Assembly (NCBI GenBank): GCA_050953105.1
Contig: JBMNMA010000001.1
Coordinates: 248,001 to 312,000, forward strand
DNA from: UBA1206 sp050953105
GTDB taxonomy: Bacteria; Bacillota; Clostridia; Oscillospirales; CAG-382
Reading direction: 5' to 3'
Length of the DNA stretch: 64,000 bases
How positions within the stretch are numbered: the first letter of the stretch is position 1; the number at the start of each line of letters is the position of its first letter. The position numbers and the translations under genes are program-made. The notes beneath the pieces are model-generated. The model had not been told where the DNA came from, did not search any database, and saw only the letters and a program-made list of their open reading frames with translations. This document shows positions 26,021 to 34,608 of this stretch, piece by piece.

Positions 26021-26986
26021 TTGAAAGAGATAGTTGTAAATAAAAACGATTCGTCCCAGCGGATTGACAAGTTTTTAACCAAAAGGTTTTCCGGCATGCC
26101 CAAAAGCCTGTTATATAAATATATACGCACCAAGCGGGTTAAGGTAAACGGCAAAAGGGTAAAGGAAAACCATATGCTAAACGAAGGGGATGTGATTTCC
26201 CTTTATATTTCGGAGGAATTCTTTGCAGAAAGCCCCGAAAAGGCCTTTTTACGCTCAAGAAGTGATATTAAGGTATGCTATGAGGACGAAAACATTCTTA
26301 TTGTGGACAAGGAAAAAGGGCTGCTGTGCCATTCCGAAGAACCGGAGAATGAAAATGTCATCGAAGACACCCTTATCGACCGGATAAAAGCCTATCTTTA
26401 TAACAAGGGGGAGTATAACCCCGAAACCGAAAACTCCTTTGCTCCCGCTTTATGCAATCGTATTGACCGAAACACCCAAGGTCTGGTGATTGCCGCAAAA
26501 AACGCCGAATCCCTTAGGACAATGAACGAGATAATAAAAAACCGGGAAATCGAAAAGACCTACCTTGCCGCCGCCCATGGAATTTTTGAAAGCAAAAAAG
26601 GCGAGATGGTGTCCTACCTTGAAAAAAACAAGGAGCAAAACCGGGTGTATGTAAAAAGCGCTCCGGTAAAGGGGGCGCTGACGGCTAAGCTGGAATATGA
26701 GGTTTTAGCCGAAAACAAGCAAAAAAATCTGTCGCTGGTTAAAATAAACCTTAAAACCGGCAGAACACACCAAATAAGAGCCCAGCTTGCCGCTGCAGGA
26801 CACCCTTTACTGGGTGACGGAAAATATGCCGTCAACAAAGAGGACAGGAAAATGGGATATTCCTCCCAGGCGCTATGCTCCTATTCGGTAAAGTTTAAGT
26901 TTGCTGCTGACCAAGGGATTTTAAATTATTTAAATGACGTTGAGGTAAAAACCCAAAAGCCGGATTTTGTGAAGTTGTTTTATTAA
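26021..26986 (+). CDS. RluA-family 23S rRNA pseudouridine synthase
   Basis: A 321-residue pseudouridine synthase. An N-terminal S4 RNA-binding domain (QRIDKFLTKRFSGMPKSLLY) is followed by the catalytic domain, with the Asp in CNRIDRNTQGLVIAAKN (usual HRLDxxTSG; the His and Ser are replaced by Asn and Gln here) and the KTGRTHQIRAQLAAAGHPL motif. It modifies uridines in rRNA or tRNA; which ones cannot be told. The only sensible start is TTG 26021 after GAGGAATAAGGG, since no ATG gives the S4 domain. It stands alone and ends before a repeat-derived hairpin. Confidence 0.9.
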   Translation: MKEIVVNKNDSSQRIDKFLTKRFSGMPKSLLYKYIRTKRVKVNGKRVKENHMLNEGDVISLYISEEFFAESPEKAFLRSRSDIKVCYEDENILIVDKEKGLLCHSEEPENENVIEDTLIDRIKAYLYNKGEYNPETENSFAPALCNRIDRNTQGLVIAAKNAESLRTMNEIIKNREIEKTYLAAAHGIFESKKGEMVSYLEKNKEQNRVYVKSAPVKGALTAKLEYEVLAENKQKNLSLVKINLKTGRTHQIRAQLAAAGHPLLGDGKYAVNKEDRKMGYSSQALCSYSVKFKFAADQGILNYLNDVEVKTQKPDFVKLFY

Positions 26987-27036
26987 GATTGACCTTGTAT
27001 AGCATATTTAAGTTTTATTGCTACACTCCCTAATAC

Positions 27037-27074
27037 GTCAGCCTTCGTCTGACACCTTCCCCTCAAGGGGAAGG
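27037..27074. repeat. Double-hairpin intergenic repeat
   Basis: Two adjacent hairpins: GTCAG (27037-27041)/CTGAC (27049-27053), then CCTTCCCCT (27055-27063)/AGGGGAAGG (27066-27074), followed by CTTTTATTTTTAT. From memory, the same CGTCAGCCTTCGTCTGACA plus CCTTCCCC-hairpin unit is scattered between genes in many gut Clostridia. Here it may also terminate the RluA-type gene. Confidence 0.6.
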
Positions 27075-27129
27075 CTTTTATTTTTATCCTTCTCACTGCT
27101 ACTACATTAAACGGCATCTAAAAATAAAA

Positions 27130-27150
27130 CGGGCGGATAATATCCGCCCG
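27130..27150 (-). terminator. Terminator of the hprK-lon-engB operon
   Basis: A 21-bp perfect inverted repeat (CGGGCGGATA / TATCCGCCCG around one base), followed on the minus strand by TTTTATTTTTAG. It lies 18 bp past the engB stop. Confidence 0.88.
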
Positions 27151-27168
27151 AAAGGGTTTGTTAATTTG

Positions 27169-27765
27169 CTATTTCTCACCCAAAGCTTTGAAAATCTGCT
27201 TTAAAAGCTCATCCCTGCCGATGGATTTAAGGGATGAATACATAACAATGCCGGCTCCTTCCCTTATTAAGGGGGAGGTTTTTATTTTGGTAATACATTC
27301 GTTAAGCTGGGTTTTATTCAGCTTATCGCATTTGGTGCATACCACTACATAGGGAATGTTATAGTGGTTCATGTATTCAAGCATCATGGCGTCGTCGGGT
27401 GTTATGCCTACCTTGCTGTCCACAAGCTGAATAATAAGCTTTATAGCCTCGTTTTCGTTAAAATAGGCATTGGTAACCTCCGACCATCTGGCCTGATCCT
27501 CCTTTGGGCGTTTGGCAAAGCCGTAGCCGGGAAGGTCCACAAAAAAGGCCTTGCCGTCTATAAGATAATAATTTACCGTTATGGTCTTGCCGGGGGTTGA
27601 GGAAACCCGGGCAAGGCTTTTTCGCATTAGCAGAGAGTTTATAAGGGAGGATTTGCCCACGTTAGACCGCCCCGAAAAGGCAATCTGGGGATATCCCCCT
27701 TTTATATGCTGCTCTGCTGTTCCCGCAACCCGGGAAAGAGTAACATTGTTAAAATTAATGCTCAT
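27169..27765 (-). CDS. engB: Ribosome biogenesis GTPase EngB (YsxC/YihA)
   Basis: A 198-residue circularly simple GTPase needed for assembly of the 50S ribosomal subunit. The GTP-binding motifs are visible in order: G1 GRSNVGKSSLIN, G3 DLPGYGFAKR, G4 CTKCDKLNK and G5 YSSLK. The ATG overlaps the lon stop by 4 bp; lon followed by engB is a classic Firmicute order. It is the last gene of the operon and is followed by a strong terminator. Confidence 0.96.
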   Translation of the reverse strand: MSINFNNVTLSRVAGTAEQHIKGGYPQIAFSGRSNVGKSSLINSLLMRKSLARVSSTPGKTITVNYYLIDGKAFFVDLPGYGFAKRPKEDQARWSEVTNAYFNENEAIKLIIQLVDSKVGITPDDAMMLEYMNHYNIPYVVVCTKCDKLNKTQLNECITKIKTSPLIREGAGIVMYSSLKSIGRDELLKQIFKALGEK

Positions 27766-30098
27766 ATTTCCTTTTCCCTTAATGCAACCGAAAGCACTTC
27801 GTCGATTTTCGAAACGCCGATAAATTTAATGTTGGTTTTAATATCGTCGTCAAACTCTTCGATATCCTTAAGGTTATCCTTGGGGACAATCACCGTTTTA
27901 ACTCCGGCTTTTAGCGCCGCCATGGATTTTTCCTTAAGTCCGCCAATGGGGAGGACACGGCCGGTGAGGGTTATTTCCCCCGTCATGGCAATGTTTTGCC
28001 TGACTTTGCGTCCCGAAAGTTCGGAAACAATGCCGGTGGCGATGGTTATGCCTGCCGAGGGGCCGTCCTTTGGGATTGCCCCTTCGGGAACATGGATATG
28101 TATGTCGTATTTCTTATGGAAGTCTTCTTCTATACCCAATTCTGCGGCGTGTTTTCTTATATAGCTTACCGCCGCTTTGGCCGATTCCTTCATAACGTCG
28201 CCTAAGGAGCCGGTCAGCTCAAGAATTCCGTTGCCGGGCATTGAAAGGACTTCAATTCTCAACATTTCGCCCCCGAGCTGTGTCCAGGCAAGGCCGTTGA
28301 CAATACCCCTTTCGTCTTCATCATAAATACGGTCGGGGAGGAACTTAATGGGGCCGAGCATTTTTTCCACTATGGCATCGTCAAGGACGAGGGATTTATA
28401 TTCCCCCTCCACAATACCCCTTGCGGTTTTACGGCAGATGGCGCCAAGTTCCCGTTCCAGGTTACGCACCCCCGACTCCTTGGTGTAGCCGTTTATTATA
28501 AGTGAAATGGCTTCGTCGGTGAATTTAAGGTTTGCCTTCTTAAGCCCGTGGCGCTTTAGCTGCTTGGGGATAAGATGGTTTTTGGCTATAGACACCTTTT
28601 CGCTTTCTGAATAGGAGTCCATTTCGATTATTTCCATTCTGTCAAGCAACGGCAGCGGAATAGTGGAGGTGGTGTTTGCGGTAGCGATGAAAATACATTC
28701 CGAAAGGTCAACGGGGATTTCTATGAAATGGTCACGGAATGTCTTGTTCTGGTCAATGTCAAGCACCTCCAGCAGAGCCGAGGTGGGATCCCCGTGGGCG
28801 TCCTTGGTAAGCTTGTCAACCTCGTCAAGCAGTATTACCGGGTTGGAGGTGCCGGCAAGCTTAAGGGCGTTGATTATACGTCCCGGCATAGAGCCGATAT
28901 AGGTTTTGCGGTGGCCTCTTATTTCTGCCTCGTCCCTTATGCCGCCTAAGGAAATGCGGACATACTTGCGGTTGGTGGCTCTGGCAATTGACTTGGCAAT
29001 AGAGGTCTTACCCACCCCCGGAGGGCCCACAAGGCAGAGTATCTGCCCCGAAAGGTCGGGAGCAAGCTGTTTTACCGCAATAAATTCAAGAATACGTTCC
29101 TTTACTTTGGTCAGACCGTCGTGGTCTTCGTCAAGCACCTTTTTGGCTTTTTTAATGTCCGGGTCCTTTTTGGACATTTTGTTCCAGGGCAGTTCAAGAC
29201 AGGTTTCTATGTAGTTTTTTATAACCGTGGCTTCAGGTGAGCCGAACTGCATTTTCTGGAGCTTGCGGTTTTCTTCAAGAAGCTTTTCTTCCACCGCTTT
29301 GGGGAGCTTTTTAGCCTTTATTTTAGCCCCGTATTCGTCCTCATTTTCGTAGTCGCTGCCTATTCCCAGCTCGTTTTCAATGGTGCGAAGCTGTTCACGC
29401 AGGTACATTTCCTTTTGTGTTTTGGTAAGGCGGGACCTCACTTTGCTTTGGATTGTCCCTTCAAGCTCCATTATTTCGATTTCATGGGTGAGTATGTCAA
29501 GAAGTATGTCAAGCCGCTTTACGGGGTTTATCTCCTCGAGCACCTTCTGCTTGTCCTGGAATTTAACCAAAAAGGCAGAGGCTATGCAGTCCGAAAAGAC
29601 ACCGGGGTCCTCGATGGTTCTTGCCTCGTCAAGGATTTCCTTTGAGGGACGGGAAAAGTATTGAAGATAGGTTCCCAGCGCCGCAAAGACGGTGGCAATT
29701 TTCTTTTTAACCTCGTAATAGTCGTCCTCGTATTCGATGTCCTTAACCACCACGTCGGCATAGAGGGTTTCGTTTTCGTTGTTTAGACCGATTATTTCCC
29801 CCCGCCTTAACCCTTCCACCATAACCTGATAGTTACCGTTGGGAAGCCTGAAGACGTGCTTTAAGGTTGCCACAACACCAACCTTATACAGGTCGTTAAG
29901 CTCCGGCACCTCCACGGCTATGTCCTTTTGGGTTACAAGGAAAAGTTCAGCCTTGTTTTCTTCGGCAAGCTTTACGGCTTTAACCGAAAGTTTTCTTGAT
30001 ATTTCAAATGTGGTCATTATCCCCGGGAAAATAACCACTCCCCGGAGAGGAATTGTAAGCAATGTTTTGTTTTCTACCGATTTAATTACCGATGTCAT
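27762..30098 (-). CDS. lon: ATP-dependent protease La (Lon)
   Basis: A 778-residue Lon. The N-terminal substrate-binding domain (about 1-200) is followed by the AAA+ module with Walker A GPPGVGKTSIAKSIA and Walker B VILLDEVDKL, then the protease domain with the catalytic Ser in PKDGPSAGITIAT and Lys in GGLKEKSMAALKAG. It degrades damaged and short-lived regulatory proteins. The length is normal. It lies 31 bp after the glucokinase gene in the same operon and overlaps engB by 4 bp. Confidence 0.97.
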   Translation of the reverse strand: MTSVIKSVENKTLLTIPLRGVVIFPGIMTTFEISRKLSVKAVKLAEENKAELFLVTQKDIAVEVPELNDLYKVGVVATLKHVFRLPNGNYQVMVEGLRRGEIIGLNNENETLYADVVVKDIEYEDDYYEVKKKIATVFAALGTYLQYFSRPSKEILDEARTIEDPGVFSDCIASAFLVKFQDKQKVLEEINPVKRLDILLDILTHEIEIMELEGTIQSKVRSRLTKTQKEMYLREQLRTIENELGIGSDYENEDEYGAKIKAKKLPKAVEEKLLEENRKLQKMQFGSPEATVIKNYIETCLELPWNKMSKKDPDIKKAKKVLDEDHDGLTKVKERILEFIAVKQLAPDLSGQILCLVGPPGVGKTSIAKSIARATNRKYVRISLGGIRDEAEIRGHRKTYIGSMPGRIINALKLAGTSNPVILLDEVDKLTKDAHGDPTSALLEVLDIDQNKTFRDHFIEIPVDLSECIFIATANTTSTIPLPLLDRMEIIEMDSYSESEKVSIAKNHLIPKQLKRHGLKKANLKFTDEAISLIINGYTKESGVRNLERELGAICRKTARGIVEGEYKSLVLDDAIVEKMLGPIKFLPDRIYDEDERGIVNGLAWTQLGGEMLRIEVLSMPGNGILELTGSLGDVMKESAKAAVSYIRKHAAELGIEEDFHKKYDIHIHVPEGAIPKDGPSAGITIATGIVSELSGRKVRQNIAMTGEITLTGRVLPIGGLKEKSMAALKAGVKTVIVPKDNLKDIEEFDDDIKTNIKFIGVSKIDEVLSVALREKEI

Positions 30099-30129
30099 CT
30101 GGTTCTCCGTTAATTTTCTTTTGGGGGTT

Positions 30130-31086
30130 TTACAACCCTAGCATTGCCGCCCCCACAATACCCGCATCGTTGCCTAGGGCGGCCTTGACTATTTTGGTCT
30201 GCTTGTCGCCGTTGCGGGAATATTGCTCTTTTTCTATTATTTTTCTGACGTTGTCAAGAAGATAGTCGCCTTCTTTACTTACTCCCCCGCCTATGGTTAT
30301 TACCTCCGGCTGGAGGAGGTTGATAAGGTTGGTAAGCCCTAAGGCAAGATAGTGTGTCCACTTGTCTATTGCCTTAATGGCGGCCACATCCCCCTGCCGC
30401 TTTGCGTCAAAGGGGATTTTGGCGTTAACCTCCGACAGGTTGTTGTTGCATAATTTCCACATAACCGATTCGGGGTGGTTGGCCATTTCCTCCCGTGCCA
30501 TGCGTATAAGGGCGGTGGCGGAGGCTAGCTTTTCCCAGCAGCCCTTCCGTCCGCACTGGCATTCGGGGCCGTCGGGGATTATAACCATATGTCCCACCTC
30601 GGCAGCGGCGAAGTTAAAGCCGGTATACAGCTTTCCGTCAATTATAAAGCCGCCGCCTATGCCGGTGCCTATGGTTATCATAATGGAGTTTTTGCTCCCC
30701 TTTGCCATACCTACGGCAGCTTCGCCCTTTGCCGCCGCATTGGCGTCGTTTTCAATATATACCTTTTTTATACCGGTCAGTTCTGAAATTTTTGCGGCCA
30801 GCGGATAGTTAAGAAAGGGAATGGAGGAACAGTATATCATTATTCCTCTTTCGCAGTCGGCCTGCCCCGGTGCGGCTACGCCGGCATACTCAATGTCGGC
30901 CACCGTGAGTCCGGCGTCGGCAATAACCTTTAAGGCAACTTCCGCCATCCGGGAAGCCACATGGTCAACCCCTTCGGGAAGTTCGGTTTCTATTGAGTCT
31001 TTGCGGATAATGTTTCCCTTTTCGTCCACAACGCCCGCTTTAATAAAGGTTCCGCCTAAATCAATGCCAAGATAATACATTTTCAT
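30130..31086 (-). CDS. ROK family glucokinase
   Basis: A 318-residue sugar kinase. It has the N-terminal phosphate loop LGIDLGGTFIKAGVVDEKG, the sugar-binding ENDANAAAKGE, the ATP-binding GTGIGGGFIIDG, and the ROK zinc site CQCGRKGCWEKLAS. Glucokinase is most likely; N-acetylmannosamine kinase or another hexokinase activity is possible. The start overlaps the hprK stop by 26 bp, so sugar phosphorylation and HPr-kinase signalling are expressed together. No PTS genes are in the window. Confidence 0.9.
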   Translation of the reverse strand: MKMYYLGIDLGGTFIKAGVVDEKGNIIRKDSIETELPEGVDHVASRMAEVALKVIADAGLTVADIEYAGVAAPGQADCERGIMIYCSSIPFLNYPLAAKISELTGIKKVYIENDANAAAKGEAAVGMAKGSKNSIMITIGTGIGGGFIIDGKLYTGFNFAAAEVGHMVIIPDGPECQCGRKGCWEKLASATALIRMAREEMANHPESVMWKLCNNNLSEVNAKIPFDAKRQGDVAAIKAIDKWTHYLALGLTNLINLLQPEVITIGGGVSKEGDYLLDNVRKIIEKEQYSRNGDKQTKIVKAALGNDAGIVGAAMLGL

Positions 31087-32020
31087 CCTCCCCGATGTCC
31101 ATTTCTTCCAAGCGTTTCATAAATTCCTTAGCGGTATCGTAGCCCATCTTTTTCTGCCGGTGGTTCATTGCGGCAATTTCAATTATAACCGCAAGGTTTC
31201 TGCCCGGCTTGACAGGCACGGTTATGGAGGGAACTGCTATGCCCAGTATTACCTCGGTTTCGGTTGTTAAGCCTATCCGTTCGTAATCCTTGCCCGGCAC
31301 CCAGTTTTCGAATTTTATGACCAAATCGATTTTTTCGGTTTCCTTAACGGCGCCAACACCGAAAATGCGCTTGACGTCCACAATGCCTATACCCCTAAGC
31401 TCGATATAATGCTTTATTGTTTCGGGAGCGGAGCCGAGTAGGGTTATGGCCGACACCTTTTTAATAACCACCGCATCGTCGGCAATAAAGCGGTGTCCCC
31501 GCTTTACCAGCTCTATGGCGGTTTCGGACTTGCCAATTCCGCTGTCGCCTAAAATAAGTATGCCTTCGCCGTAAACTTCAACCATTACCCCGTGGGTGGT
31601 TATACGCTCGGCAAGCTCTACGTTAAGATATGAAGTCAATGCCGCAGTAAAGGCGGAGGTGGCATCTTTTGTTCTGAGTACGGGGGTGTTATACACTTCG
31701 GCAAGTTCTAAAAGTTCGGGGAAAACGGGAAGGTTGGTGGTGATTATAAGCGCCACGATATGGTGCTGGAGCAGCTGCTCTATGGCATTACGCCTTTCGT
31801 CGGGGGAAAGGCCTTCCAGATAGCCGTTTTCCATGTTGCCGATAAGCTGAATCCGCTCGTTTTCAAAGTGTTTGAAAAACCCTGCCAGGGGAAGTCCCGG
31901 ACGGGACAGGTCGGCCCGGGAAACATAGATTTCATTTATATTTTTGGGCTTATAGATGTATTCAAGCGAAAATTTATCGGCTACGGCGGTAAGCTTAACC
32001 TTGTAATTCAGACTTCTCAT
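31061..32020 (-). CDS. hprK: HPr kinase/phosphorylase
   Basis: A 319-residue bifunctional enzyme that phosphorylates HPr on Ser46 and reverses it, the core sensor of carbon catabolite repression in Firmicutes. The C-terminal kinase domain shows the Walker A GDSGIGKSETAIELVKRGH, then RGIGIVDVKRIFG and KPGRNLAVIIEIAA, all HprK signatures. The N-terminal domain is less conserved. I chose ATG 32020 (MRSLNYKVKL) preceded by GGGGGAAG rather than the in-frame ATG at 32041. It overlaps both neighbours, DUF2812 upstream and glucokinase downstream. Confidence 0.94.
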   Translation of the reverse strand: MRSLNYKVKLTAVADKFSLEYIYKPKNINEIYVSRADLSRPGLPLAGFFKHFENERIQLIGNMENGYLEGLSPDERRNAIEQLLQHHIVALIITTNLPVFPELLELAEVYNTPVLRTKDATSAFTAALTSYLNVELAERITTHGVMVEVYGEGILILGDSGIGKSETAIELVKRGHRFIADDAVVIKKVSAITLLGSAPETIKHYIELRGIGIVDVKRIFGVGAVKETEKIDLVIKFENWVPGKDYERIGLTTETEVILGIAVPSITVPVKPGRNLAVIIEIAAMNHRQKKMGYDTAKEFMKRLEEMDIGEDENVLSWH

Positions 32021-32750
32021 TGTCTTCCCCCTTGTATTCAAGCGTCTTTATCTGCTTTTTTTGCAGTTTATAATACTTGTTCCAATATTCATATTCACCC
32101 CAATAAAGAGAGGCTATAAGCAGGACAAGAACGGTGAGGGGAATTACCAGATATAAAAATAAAACTGCCGGATTTTTCCCCACCACAAGGTCTTTGAAAA
32201 CATCAAGGATTTCGTCCTTATTATAGTAAACTTTGTAATTAATTTTTTTAAACTTCATCGCCCACGCTAAATTGTATGTGAGTAACCCCGAAAAAAAGGA
32301 TAACACCGCTGTCCAGAAAAGGGACAACGAAAGAAATCTTTTCCTCATTCTGCCTATAGCACCCATATCCTTGGCGGGGGGGATTTCCCCTTCGGCGGCA
32401 AAATAGGAAAAACAGTATTTGGACGAGCAGAAGGTCAGATTGTCATTTTCGCATTTTTGTTTTATATATTCCTGATTTTCTTCGCTTTCAGGGGCGGAAT
32501 TTAACCATTCCACCGAGTAGGACCAAACCTTGTCGGTTTTTTTGAAAACATAGGTAAAGGGATAGGTTTTAACAAGAAACAGCCCTTTTTTGCCCATTTT
32601 GTTTAAAAACTTTTCGGTGCTCTTTACGCCAAAAATGGTACGCATCTTTATGATAGTGGGTGTATTTTCGGTTATGTTCACCCTGTTAACATTGGTTTCT
32701 GTTTGGACTTGGGAAAGGTCGGCTTCAAAATTATTGTCGTTTAAAGTCAT
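31995..32750 (-). CDS. DUF2812-like two-TM membrane protein
   Basis: A 251-residue protein. The N-terminal part carries a DUF2812-like block, KSTEKFLNKMGKKGLFLVK followed by YVFKKTDKVWSYSVEWLN. Two TM helices lie near residues 140-165 and 195-220. The C-terminal tail is charged. DUF2812 proteins often accompany PadR-type regulators, but none is present here. It is the first gene of the hprK operon under a strong promoter and overlaps hprK by 26 bp (from 32020). The function is unknown; a membrane role coupled to carbon sensing would be speculation. Confidence 0.7.
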   Translation of the reverse strand: MTLNDNNFEADLSQVQTETNVNRVNITENTPTIIKMRTIFGVKSTEKFLNKMGKKGLFLVKTYPFTYVFKKTDKVWSYSVEWLNSAPESEENQEYIKQKCENDNLTFCSSKYCFSYFAAEGEIPPAKDMGAIGRMRKRFLSLSLFWTAVLSFFSGLLTYNLAWAMKFKKINYKVYYNKDEILDVFKDLVVGKNPAVLFLYLVIPLTVLVLLIASLYWGEYEYWNKYYKLQKKQIKTLEYKGEDNEKSELQG

Positions 32751-32828
32751 AGCCAGATGCTACCCCCTGATTTTTTTACGAATGTAAATTTTGCTTTTCA
32801 TCCGTCGGGAAGGATAATTTATAAAAAG

Positions 32829-32857
32829 ATTATACCCCATACCGACTTTATTGTCAA
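32829..32857 (-). promoter_or_regulatory. SigA-type promoter for the DUF2812-hprK-glk-lon-engB operon
   Basis: Minus strand TTGACA (32857-32852), 17-bp spacer, TATAAT (32834-32829): both boxes match consensus exactly. The start codon is about 79 bp downstream. Confidence 0.85.
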
Positions 32858-32897
32858 TCAGCAGTTTGTGGTATAAAATATAAAGAAATCCTGTAAA

Positions 32898-33896
32898 TCA
32901 GCCATTATCTGAGCCGTAGGACTCCATTACACACTTGGTATGGTTAATAAACATTTGGGCCACATTGTCGGGGGATAAAATTTTTATCCTGTCCCCGAAA
33001 CCGAATATCCAGGAAAAGAAGGTGGGGGATATGGCCACATTGACATTTATTATAAAGTATTCACCGCCGGCGTTGAAAAAGGCGGTGTCCTTGCCGAAGG
33101 TGTCTATAACCACACCGGCAAGGGAGGAATGACACCTTAATGTTACCATTTCCCTTTCGCCCCCGAACATTCCGAAAACCTGCTTGGAATAAAGGCCTAC
33201 GTCAAAGTTGCCGAAATTTTCGCCCCCGTCACGCACCTCGTCAAGCATTTTTACGTTGGCCATCTTGTCCACCCTAAAGTGCTTTATAAGGGATGCCGCC
33301 GAGTCATAGCCTATCATATAGTAGTTTTCGTCGTCCCAGGTCATGGCCCAGGGGGAGATGACATACACTGCTCCGTCATGGCGAAAGCGCTTTTCCTTGT
33401 TTATCGTCCATTCGTAATATTTAAAGGATATTTTTTTGTTTTCGTTTATCGCCTCGTGGACGGCGTCCACATTTATGTAAACCTCCTCGTTGAAGGTTTT
33501 TATACGGTTGGTTACATAAACCTGACGGTTAAGCTGCCGGCGCTCATAGATGCTGGTTAGCGAGGACAGCTTTTCAATAAGTTCGGTTGATTTCTTTTTG
33601 GTAATAAACTTTGACGACTGAACCGCATCCACCAGCAGCTTTAGCTCGGGAAGCCGGAAGGTGCGGTTGGCTATATAGTAGGAAACCTTGTCATCCCGCT
33701 TTACCTCCACCTCCACCCCGAAGGAGCGAAGGTTTTCAAAATCGGCATAAAGGCTTTTCCGTTCGGCGGAAATGCCGTAGCTTTCAAGGTGGGATTGAAT
33801 TTCGGTTAAAGTTATCGCATGGGTGTCGTCGGTGTATTCGTTTAATATTTTAAGCAGGTAAAGCAGTTTCAGCTTTTGGTTACCCGAGCGGGGCAT
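32898..33896 (-). CDS. WYL-domain transcriptional regulator
   Basis: A 332-residue regulator. The N-terminal winged helix (ITLTEIQSHLESYGI, then RKSLYADFENLRSFG) is of the HTH_11/DeoR type. The middle WYL domain (about 135-220) is seen as ISFKYYEWTINKEKR and YVISPWAMTWDDENYYMIGY; the canonical WYL residues are changed to the SPW/YYMIGY form, as is common. A C-terminal WCX region follows. WYL proteins sense ligands, possibly nucleotides or nucleic acid, and often control defence or stress genes, but no such genes adjoin. AAGGGAGG precedes the ATG. It has its own promoter. Confidence 0.88.
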   Translation of the reverse strand: MPRSGNQKLKLLYLLKILNEYTDDTHAITLTEIQSHLESYGISAERKSLYADFENLRSFGVEVEVKRDDKVSYYIANRTFRLPELKLLVDAVQSSKFITKKKSTELIEKLSSLTSIYERRQLNRQVYVTNRIKTFNEEVYINVDAVHEAINENKKISFKYYEWTINKEKRFRHDGAVYVISPWAMTWDDENYYMIGYDSAASLIKHFRVDKMANVKMLDEVRDGGENFGNFDVGLYSKQVFGMFGGEREMVTLRCHSSLAGVVIDTFGKDTAFFNAGGEYFIINVNVAISPTFFSWIFGFGDRIKILSPDNVAQMFINHTKCVMESYGSDNG

Positions 33897-33936
33897 AAAA
33901 AACCTCCCTTATATATAGGAATACAGTTCTTATTTA

Positions 33937-33964
33937 ATTATAGACAAAATTTTCCTTAAATCAA
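33937..33964 (-). promoter_or_regulatory. SigA-type promoter for the WYL regulator
   Basis: Minus strand TTGATT (33964-33959), 16-bp spacer, TATAAT (33942-33937), about 40 bp before the ATG. Confidence 0.65.
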
Positions 33965-33998
33965 CCTGTTTTGATTACAAATCCATGTGTAAATATTA

Positions 33999-34022
33999 AA
34001 AAGCAGACACATGTCTGCTTTT
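33999..34022. terminator. Symmetric terminator hairpin
   Basis: AAAAGCAGACA (33999-34009) pairs with TGTCTGCTTTT (34012-34022); it has T runs on both strands. It lies downstream of the Cys-rich membrane protein gene on the minus strand. Confidence 0.75.
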
Positions 34023-34041
34023 TTACGGTAATTATATGTTT

Positions 34042-34063
34042 TCCCGCAGCGTATTCTGCGGGA
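34042..34063 (-). terminator. Second hairpin after the Cys-rich membrane protein gene
   Basis: TCCCGCAG (34042-34049) pairs with CTGCGGGA (34056-34063) around a 6-nt loop, 20 bp past the stop of the minus-strand gene. On the minus strand it is followed by AAAACATATAATTACC, not a T tract. It probably acts together with the hairpin at 33999-34022. Confidence 0.5.
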
Positions 34064-34083
34064 TAAGCTTGCCTTAATTGATA

Positions 34084-34509
34084 TTAGTCATTATAACGGC
34101 CTTCGCATGACAGGCAAATAATGAAGCTGATAAGCTCGGTTATCATAAAGGCAAAGAAGAAGGCTAAAATGGCTACGAAAATCTGGACTAAGAGGGATGA
34201 GGTGACGATGGCAATGGAAATAATGATTATTGCCGAAATTATCGTGCCGATAATTCCCGTCAGCAGACAGGCTGCATGCTGTCTTAGACATTTGAGCAAT
34301 ACACCGCAATGGCTGCAACCGGCGGCCAATGCAGCGGCAAACAGAAGTCCAAGGGCCACAACGGCTATTGCCAGAGCAGCCCAGGCTGCCAGCACAATGT
34401 TGGGGATAAGGGCGAAGGCGAATAAAACGCCAACCGCTATACCGAACAGAATGCCTACAAACACCGCAAGACCGCAGCTTGCACCGCACTTGTTTTCGCA
34501 ACAGCTCAT
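34084..34509 (-). CDS. Cys-rich four-TM small membrane protein, unknown function
   Basis: A 141-residue protein starting MSCCENKCGASCGLAVFVG, placed after a perfect AAAGGAGGA site; a longer in-frame start at 34575 is less likely. The N-terminus has four Cys in twelve residues (CC-x3-C-x3-C), more Cys lie between helices (GCSHCGVLLKC, CIICL-type end), and there are four TM helices at about 15-35, 37-60, 78-100 and 102-125. The Cys groups could bind metal or form disulfides. Similar small proteins occur in spore-forming Clostridia and Bacilli, but I cannot name the family. Confidence 0.72.
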   Translation of the reverse strand: MSCCENKCGASCGLAVFVGILFGIAVGVLFAFALIPNIVLAAWAALAIAVVALGLLFAAALAAGCSHCGVLLKCLRQHAACLLTGIIGTIISAIIIISIAIVTSSLLVQIFVAILAFFFAFMITELISFIICLSCEGRYND

Positions 34510-34608
34510 GGGAAATCCTCCTTTACCGTATATTGAGTATATTCCACTCGATACAGTATATGAGCGTTGCGACATTTTGTGATAATTTTCGACAATTTAC
34601 ACTACCGC

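Noticed and set aside
34091..34501. An alternative 136-codon frame in the Cys-rich membrane protein gene
   Set aside because: It is the shifted frame of the same strand; the 34509 frame has the ribosome site and the TM pattern.
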